Assembly (NCBI GenBank): GCA_009929055.1
Contig: SABI01000092.1
Location: 1 to 9,432, forward strand
Source: Spirochaetia bacterium
GTDB lineage: Bacteria > Spirochaetota > Spirochaetia > Sphaerochaetales > Sphaerochaetaceae
DNA length: 9,432 nucleotides
Reading direction: 5' to 3'
Within the stretch, counting starts at the first letter, position 1; the number at the start of each line of letters is the position of its first letter. The notes beneath the pieces are model-generated. The model was not told where the DNA came from and did no database searches. It saw only the letters and a list, made by a program, of their open reading frames with translations. This document shows, in pieces, positions 5,477-9,432 of the stretch. The position numbers and the translations under genes were made by a program.

Positions 5477-6916
5477 ATGAGAATATTAATGATAAGTAGT
5501 GAAGCAGTCCCCTTTTCGAAATCAGGGGGATTAGCAGATGTAGCATCATCTCTTTCAATCGCATTAAGTGAACTAAATAATGATGTCCGCCTCATCATCC
5601 CTAACTATGGAATAACTGATTCTTCTTCATTTACTAGGCTAGGTACAAGCCTTGAAATTCCATTAGCAGGAAAAATAGAACAAGTAGATATCTTATTTAA
5701 AAAGATGAAAGAAGTAAGTGTTTACCTTATTGATCACCCGTTTTTTTCAGAGCGAAAAGGGATCTACGGGAACACCTCTTTTACCCCCTATCCTGATAAC
5801 CTCTTACGCTACACCCTCATGAGTAAAGTAGCCTTAGCCCTCCCCATGGTTATAAATTGGATTCCTCAAATTCTCCACTGTCATGATTGGACTACTGGAT
5901 TTATCCCCTATATGGCAAAACAAGATAAGCAGTATATCCATACAACCACAGTATTCACTATTCATAATCTTGCTTATCAAGGAGAGTATCCTAGACTCGA
6001 CATGCTCCTTTCTGACATGAAAATTGATTCTAGTATGCTTTTTAACAATAGTATTGACTCCCGTGTTAACATGCTTAAGACTGGATTAGTACACGCTGAC
6101 ATCATTACTACAGTGAGTCCAACATATGCCAAAGAAATTCAAGGTGAGGAGCAAGGATGTCACCTTGACTTATTATTGAAAAATAAGAGTAATCGACTAT
6201 TTGGGATTTTAAATGGAATAGATTTAGATGAATGGAATCCTGAGACCGATGGACTCCTTGATTACCATTTCTCACCCCTTCATATGGAAAACAAAGCAGT
6301 TCTTAAAGAACAAATTCAAAAAAGATTTAATTTACCTATCAAAGCTGATGTTCCTATTATTAGTATGATAAGTAGGATTGCTGAACAAAAAGGATTTTAT
6401 GAACTGACACAAGGTTCTCCTAGCCCTTTAGAGCAAATGATAACTGAATTAAATGTTCAAGTAATTATTATAGGGACAGGAGACCGAGATCTAGAAGATA
6501 AACTTATAGCTCTTAGCCAACTACATGAAAACTTATCGGTAAACTTGATCTTTAGCAATGAAGCTGCCCATTTAGTTGAGGCAGGAAGTGATTTCTTCTT
6601 AATGCCAAGTCGATATGAACCATGTGGACTTAACCAAATGTATTCAATGCGTTATGGAACAATAGTAATAGCACGTAAAACAGGAGGACTCGCTGACTCA
6701 ATTATTGATGTACAAGAAAGTAATGGAACAGGATTTTTATTTAACGAAATATCGGGAAGCGCAATGTTTGAGTCTGTACAAAGGGCTGTTTCATTGTACT
6801 ATGAAGATAGACAAGAGTTAGAGGCGATAAGAAAAAGAGGAATGGAAGTAGATTTTTCTTGGACTAATTCGGCTCTTGAATACATGAAAGTATATAACAC
6901 AATTATAAAGGGGTAA
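5477..6916 (+). CDS. glgA: Glycogen synthase (ADP-glucose, GT5 family)
   Basis: Transfers glucose from ADP-glucose to the end of a growing alpha-1,4-glucan. The 479-aa protein is of bacterial GlgA length. Motifs in order: ADP-glucose-binding KSGGL (15-19), HCHDW (134-138), TIHNLAYQG (161-169), NGIDLDEWNP (246-255), SRIAEQKG (299-306), PSRYEPCGLNQ (377-387, with the catalytic glutamate at 381) and KTGGLADS (401-408). The start at ATG 5477 is fixed by the conserved MRILMISSEAVPFSKSGG opening. No Shine-Dalgarno is present in the preceding 20 nt, and the predicted transcription start is the AUG itself, so the mRNA may be leaderless. glgC follows after 4 nt. No branching enzyme or phosphorylase is in the window. 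Confidence 0.96.
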   Translation: MRILMISSEAVPFSKSGGLADVASSLSIALSELNNDVRLIIPNYGITDSSSFTRLGTSLEIPLAGKIEQVDILFKKMKEVSVYLIDHPFFSERKGIYGNTSFTPYPDNLLRYTLMSKVALALPMVINWIPQILHCHDWTTGFIPYMAKQDKQYIHTTTVFTIHNLAYQGEYPRLDMLLSDMKIDSSMLFNNSIDSRVNMLKTGLVHADIITTVSPTYAKEIQGEEQGCHLDLLLKNKSNRLFGILNGIDLDEWNPETDGLLDYHFSPLHMENKAVLKEQIQKRFNLPIKADVPIISMISRIAEQKGFYELTQGSPSPLEQMITELNVQVIIIGTGDRDLEDKLIALSQLHENLSVNLIFSNEAAHLVEAGSDFFLMPSRYEPCGLNQMYSMRYGTIVIARKTGGLADSIIDVQESNGTGFLFNEISGSAMFESVQRAVSLYYEDRQELEAIRKRGMEVDFSWTNSALEYMKVYNTIIKG

Positions 6917-6920
6917 TATA

Positions 6921-8216
6921 ATGGGAAAAAGGAAAGCAATCGCAATTGTACTAGGTGGAGGTAAAGGGACTCGTCTTTATCCTCTGACTAAAGATAGATC
7001 TAAACCAGCTGTCCCATTTGCCGGGAAATACAGGTTAGTAGATATCCCAATCTCTAACTGTATCAATAGTGGTATCAAACAAATTTACATTCTAACTCAA
7101 TTTAACTCTGCTTCGCTTCATAACCATATAGCAAACACCTATATATTTGATTCATTTAGCAATGGATTTGTAGAAATTCTTGCAGCAGAACAGACGTATC
7201 ATAATAACGATTGGTACCAGGGAACAGCAGATGCAGTAAGGAAAAACTTGAAACACTTTGCCGACCAAAATGCCGACTATTATATTATTCTTAGTGGAGA
7301 TCAATTGTATCGAATGGACTTTGACCATATGCTTCAAACACACATCGACAGTGGTGCCGTTCTTACTATTGCTGCAAAAACTGTAAGTAGACCTGGGGCG
7401 ACAGGACTTGGAATCATTGGTGCTGATGATGATGGCATTATTCAAAAGTTCTATGAAAAACCAGCACCAGATGTTGATATAACAGATTATAAGATATCAT
7501 CAAAATTATTAAAGAAATCAATTAAAGCTGAAGCATCGAGTGAAAATGAATACTTAGCATCAATGGGTATCTATATTTTTAGTGCTCGAAGGATGGAAGA
7601 GATACTTGAAACAAATCCCTCGGCTGACTTTGGTAAAGAAATTATTCCTAGTGTAATTAAAAACGAAAAAGTAGCCGCCTACGTATTTGATGGGTTCTGG
7701 GAAGATATTGGAACCATCAAGGCTTTCTATGACCTTAATATTGACTTAGCTTCAGTTACCCCTGCATTTAATTTCTATAATGAAGAAATTCCAATTTATA
7801 CTCACAGAAGGCATCTACCTGCCACAAAAGTGAATTTCTGTAACATAAGTTGTTCCCTTACTTCAGAAGGATCTATCATCACTAATGCTTATATAGTGAA
7901 CTCAATCATAGGTGTACGAACCCTTATTGAAAGTGGCGCTTCCCTCGATGGAGTATATTGCATGGGGGCAAGCCATTACGAATCGGAAGAAGAGAAAGCT
8001 GATAACGCTAAGAAAAAGATTCCAAACATTGGAATTGGAAGAGCTACTATAATCAGACGAGCTATTATTGATCAAAATGCAAGAATTGGTGATGGCTGTA
8101 GAATAGGAATTGATGATCTGCCAAGAGAAGAGGGCGATTATGCTAATTACTCAATCCATGATGATATTATTGTAATTCACAAAAATGCGATAATTCCACA
8201 TGGAACTATTTTATAA
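6921..8216 (+). CDS. glgC: Glucose-1-phosphate adenylyltransferase (ADP-glucose pyrophosphorylase)
   Basis: Makes ADP-glucose from ATP and glucose-1-phosphate, the committed and regulated step of glycogen synthesis. The 431-aa protein has GGGKGTRLYPLT (12-23), AGKYRLVDIPISNC (34-47), WYQGTADAV (98-106), SGDQLYRMD (125-133, catalytic aspartate 127), the glucose-phosphate lysine in FYEKP (180), the FWEDIGTIKAFYDLN segment, and a C-terminal left-handed beta-helix with hexapeptide repeats ending IPHGTIL. The long N-terminal signature and C-terminal sequence are closer to cyanobacterial and plant enzymes than to E. coli GlgC, hinting at a different allosteric ligand. The ribosome site AAAGGGG (6907-6913) overlaps the end of glgA, so the two are one operon. 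Confidence 0.96.
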   Translation: MGKRKAIAIVLGGGKGTRLYPLTKDRSKPAVPFAGKYRLVDIPISNCINSGIKQIYILTQFNSASLHNHIANTYIFDSFSNGFVEILAAEQTYHNNDWYQGTADAVRKNLKHFADQNADYYIILSGDQLYRMDFDHMLQTHIDSGAVLTIAAKTVSRPGATGLGIIGADDDGIIQKFYEKPAPDVDITDYKISSKLLKKSIKAEASSENEYLASMGIYIFSARRMEEILETNPSADFGKEIIPSVIKNEKVAAYVFDGFWEDIGTIKAFYDLNIDLASVTPAFNFYNEEIPIYTHRRHLPATKVNFCNISCSLTSEGSIITNAYIVNSIIGVRTLIESGASLDGVYCMGASHYESEEEKADNAKKKIPNIGIGRATIIRRAIIDQNARIGDGCRIGIDDLPREEGDYANYSIHDDIIVIHKNAIIPHGTIL

Positions 8217-8236
8217 TCTAGCTTTTTTCTCGATAG

Positions 8237-8264
8237 AGGTGCTCAAGTTTTGAGCACCTTTTTT
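8237..8264 (+). terminator. Intrinsic terminator of glgA-glgC
   Basis: AGGTGCTCAA (8237-8246) pairs perfectly with TTGAGCACCT (8250-8259) around a 3-nt loop, followed by a T-run to 8264. The T-run contains the stop codon complement of the convergent minus-strand gene, so that gene's mRNA also carries this hairpin, but on that strand it is followed by CTATCGAG rather than Us. It therefore acts fully only on the plus strand. Confidence 0.93.
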
Positions 8265-8679
8265 ATGCAAAAGAGAGGTTCGCTAACACAGATCGAACAG
8301 ATTCATACTCATCATTCATAATAAGTAGAAGCATCTCCTCTAAGGTTACCCACCGATACTCTCTCTTGCTTTTAATCTTCATCTCATCTAAGTCATCATA
8401 ATCGATCCAGTATGCTTCAAGGAGCTGTATCACCCCATTCTTTTTGACATCAAATGTACAAATAGACTCTTTTTGTTCCACCTTCAATGAAAAATCTTTC
8501 AAAAAGAGGTGTTCGAGAATGTGAGATCCTTTCTCACTCCAATGGGCAGTTTTATGGGGAAATTCCCATACATCCTCTTCTTCATTCTTATTTCGAACAA
8601 CTACATAACTTCCACTTTTAAAAAGAACTCCAACCATCAGAATTTTCTCATAACGTTTGTGTGTTTGATTCTCTTTCAC
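8263..8679 (-). CDS. Nudix-fold protein with degenerate catalytic box
   Basis: A 138-aa protein with the outline of a MutT-type Nudix hydrolase: an opening beta strand (KILMVGVLFKSGSYVVVRN), WEFP at 38-41, and RWVTLEEMLLL near 109-119, matching the family's RWVPLDEL segment. The Nudix box that should follow WEFP keeps its length without gaps but not its residues: the glycine pair is HK, the REUXEE core reads HLFLKD (57-62) and the closing glycine is serine. Only E49 and perhaps D62 correspond, so metal-dependent hydrolysis is unlikely. The start is GTG 8679, overlapping the upstream stop as GTGA, with AAGGAG (8687-8692) 7 nt before it. It is the last gene of the minus-strand operon. The intact frame argues against simple decay; the function is unknown. 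The fold call is moderate. Confidence 0.65.
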   Translation of the reverse strand: MKENQTHKRYEKILMVGVLFKSGSYVVVRNKNEEEDVWEFPHKTAHWSEKGSHILEHLFLKDFSLKVEQKESICTFDVKKNGVIQLLEAYWIDYDDLDEMKIKSKREYRWVTLEEMLLLIMNDEYESVRSVLANLSFA

Positions 8680-9125
8680 AAAAGGACTCCTTGTGGGAAT
8701 AAGAGGTGAAGTAAGATTACGAGAGAAATAAAAAATCCAATATTTCGTTTATGCGTTTCTATAAGAGAGTGAGTTTTATCCATCATGTCGCCACTACTTT
8801 TCTTCTTTGACTCTTCATCTTGGGAATCATTTTTCTTACTCTTATGATTATTCAACATAATAATCAAATAGATAAGAAAGATTGTAAGAGAGAGCAACAC
8901 AAAAAATTCACCAAGAAGAATTGGACCTGGGGGTATTGGGAAAAATATGTTTAATATAATGACAACAGTAACTAACATAATAAAAATGAGGGTAATAATA
9001 CTTTTTGACTCTACATAGTTTCTTGTCTTTAACAGGATGATGTATTTCCATCCATAATAGTCTGCAAGAAAAACCATAACCGAAATAATGAGGGTAACCA
9101 TTGTAATAAAATAGAGTTGAATCAT
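8676..9125 (-). CDS. Conserved-looking membrane protein with four predicted helices
   Basis: A 149-aa protein I do not recognise as a named family. Four hydrophobic segments lie at about residues 5-22, 43-62, 68-91 and 129-144. A very hydrophilic stretch rich in Lys, Asp, Glu and Ser (92-127) separates the third and fourth and is probably cytoplasmic or in a loop. The motif FFPIPPGPILLGE after helix 2 is proline- and glycine-rich and echoed by LLFPQGVLL at the C-terminus. There is no signal peptide or enzyme motif. ATG 9125 overlaps the nnrD stop as ATGA and its own stop overlaps the next start as GTGA, so it is translationally linked on both sides. Similar small membrane proteins occur in spirochaetes as hypotheticals, from memory only. 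Confidence 0.7.
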   Translation of the reverse strand: MIQLYFITMVTLIISVMVFLADYYGWKYIILLKTRNYVESKSIITLIFIMLVTVVIILNIFFPIPPGPILLGEFFVLLSLTIFLIYLIIMLNNHKSKKNDSQDEESKKKSSGDMMDKTHSLIETHKRNIGFFISLVILLHLLFPQGVLL

Positions 9126-9432
9126 ACCTTCTCTTCTCTCTCTTTATAGGCAAGTCCTATGTGGGTAATAAGAAGCTCAACGTCAAACCATCTCGAGCTT
9201 TCTCTTGCTAAGACGCCTGCTCTTTGGTGGATAAGAACACCGTTTAAAGCACTTTGTATAGGACTATATCCTCGTGAGAGGAAAGAAGCAATAATCCCAG
9301 TTAAAGCATCTCCACTTCCTGCTACACCGAGAGCATTGTTTGAGCCATCTACAACAATAGGGATAAAGGTACTATCTGTCCCATCTACTATCCACACTAC
9401 ATGGCTTTTATAAACAAGTACTGCATGAAGTG
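9122..9432 (-). CDS. nnrD: ADP-dependent NAD(P)H-hydrate dehydratase, C-terminal part
   Basis: The enzyme restores damaged NAD(P)H-hydrate (NADHX/NADPHX), using ADP in bacteria. Only the last 103 codons lie in the window; the frame stays open through 9432, so the gene continues beyond the right edge. Visible features are AVLVYKSHVVWI, matching the VLKG-containing strand of the family, then the catalytic GVAGSGDALTGIIASFLSRG segment with the GxGD aspartate, and the following helix SALNGVLIHQRAGVLA. Whether the fused N-terminal epimerase domain (NnrE) is present cannot be seen. It overlaps the membrane protein gene downstream by 4 nt and is probably upstream in a three-gene operon. Its promoter is outside the window. 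Confidence 0.92.
   Translation of the reverse strand, partial: LHAVLVYKSHVVWIVDGTDSTFIPIVVDGSNNALGVAGSGDALTGIIASFLSRGYSPIQSALNGVLIHQRAGVLARESSRWFDVELLITHIGLAYKEREEKV

Noticed and set aside
8237..8264. Bidirectional terminator between glgC and the convergent operon
   Set aside because: On the minus strand the hairpin is followed by mixed sequence and an A-run, not Us, so only plus-strand termination is supported.
9159..9413. 84-codon plus-strand ORF opposite nnrD
   Set aside because: The minus-strand frame carries the conserved GSGD segment; this is its shadow.

Overview
This 9.4 kb window is AT-rich, densely packed bacterial chromosome, and most of it looks like core genome. Gene content and order point to a spirochaete. 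The evidence is a ZapB-like coiled-coil gene directly after infC-rpmI-rplT, a TPR protein-tsaE-tsaB-trxB cluster, and a glgA-glgC pair whose GlgC is of the cyanobacterial/plant-like length and sequence type. A host-associated or low-GC member of the Treponema/Sphaerochaeta side of the phylum fits best. That placement is inference from remembered families, not from a database search. I see no mobile elements, CRISPR arrays, tRNAs or rRNAs.

Layout, left to right. (1) 1-1731: a promoter set inside an inverted repeat, a 5'-UTR hairpin, then infC (probably starting at TTG 117), a structured 82-nt spacer, rpmI, rplT and a ZapB-like coiled-coil gene, closed by a strong intrinsic terminator. (2) 1732-2010: a 279-nt stretch without a protein gene. 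It holds an imperfect palindrome, an extended -10 promoter and a previously hidden RNA gene, 6S RNA (ssrS), at about 1818-2007. (3) 2023-5326: a translationally coupled operon of a TPR protein, tsaE, tsaB and trxB, starting only 15-20 nt after the 6S 3' end and closed by a terminator. (4) 5327-8265: an extended -10 promoter whose predicted start site is the A of the glgA start codon (candidate leaderless mRNA), then glgA-glgC and a terminator. (5) 8263-9432, minus strand, convergent with glgC: the 3' part of a NAD(P)H-hydrate dehydratase gene (nnrD), a four-helix membrane protein, and a Nudix-fold protein that has lost most of its catalytic box. Each overlaps the next by 4 nt.

Functionally the window joins translation initiation and ribosome assembly (IF3, L35, L20), global transcription control (6S RNA binding the housekeeping RNA polymerase), tRNA t6A modification (TsaE, TsaB), thiol redox balance (TrxB), glycogen synthesis (GlgC makes ADP-glucose, GlgA polymerises it) and nicotinamide cofactor repair (NnrD). 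The observations most worth a second look are the 6S RNA and its operon-like link to the TPR-tsaE-tsaB-trxB genes, the candidate leaderless glgA, the infC-rpmI spacer as a possible L20-responsive RNA, and the degenerate Nudix protein with its unknown membrane partner.
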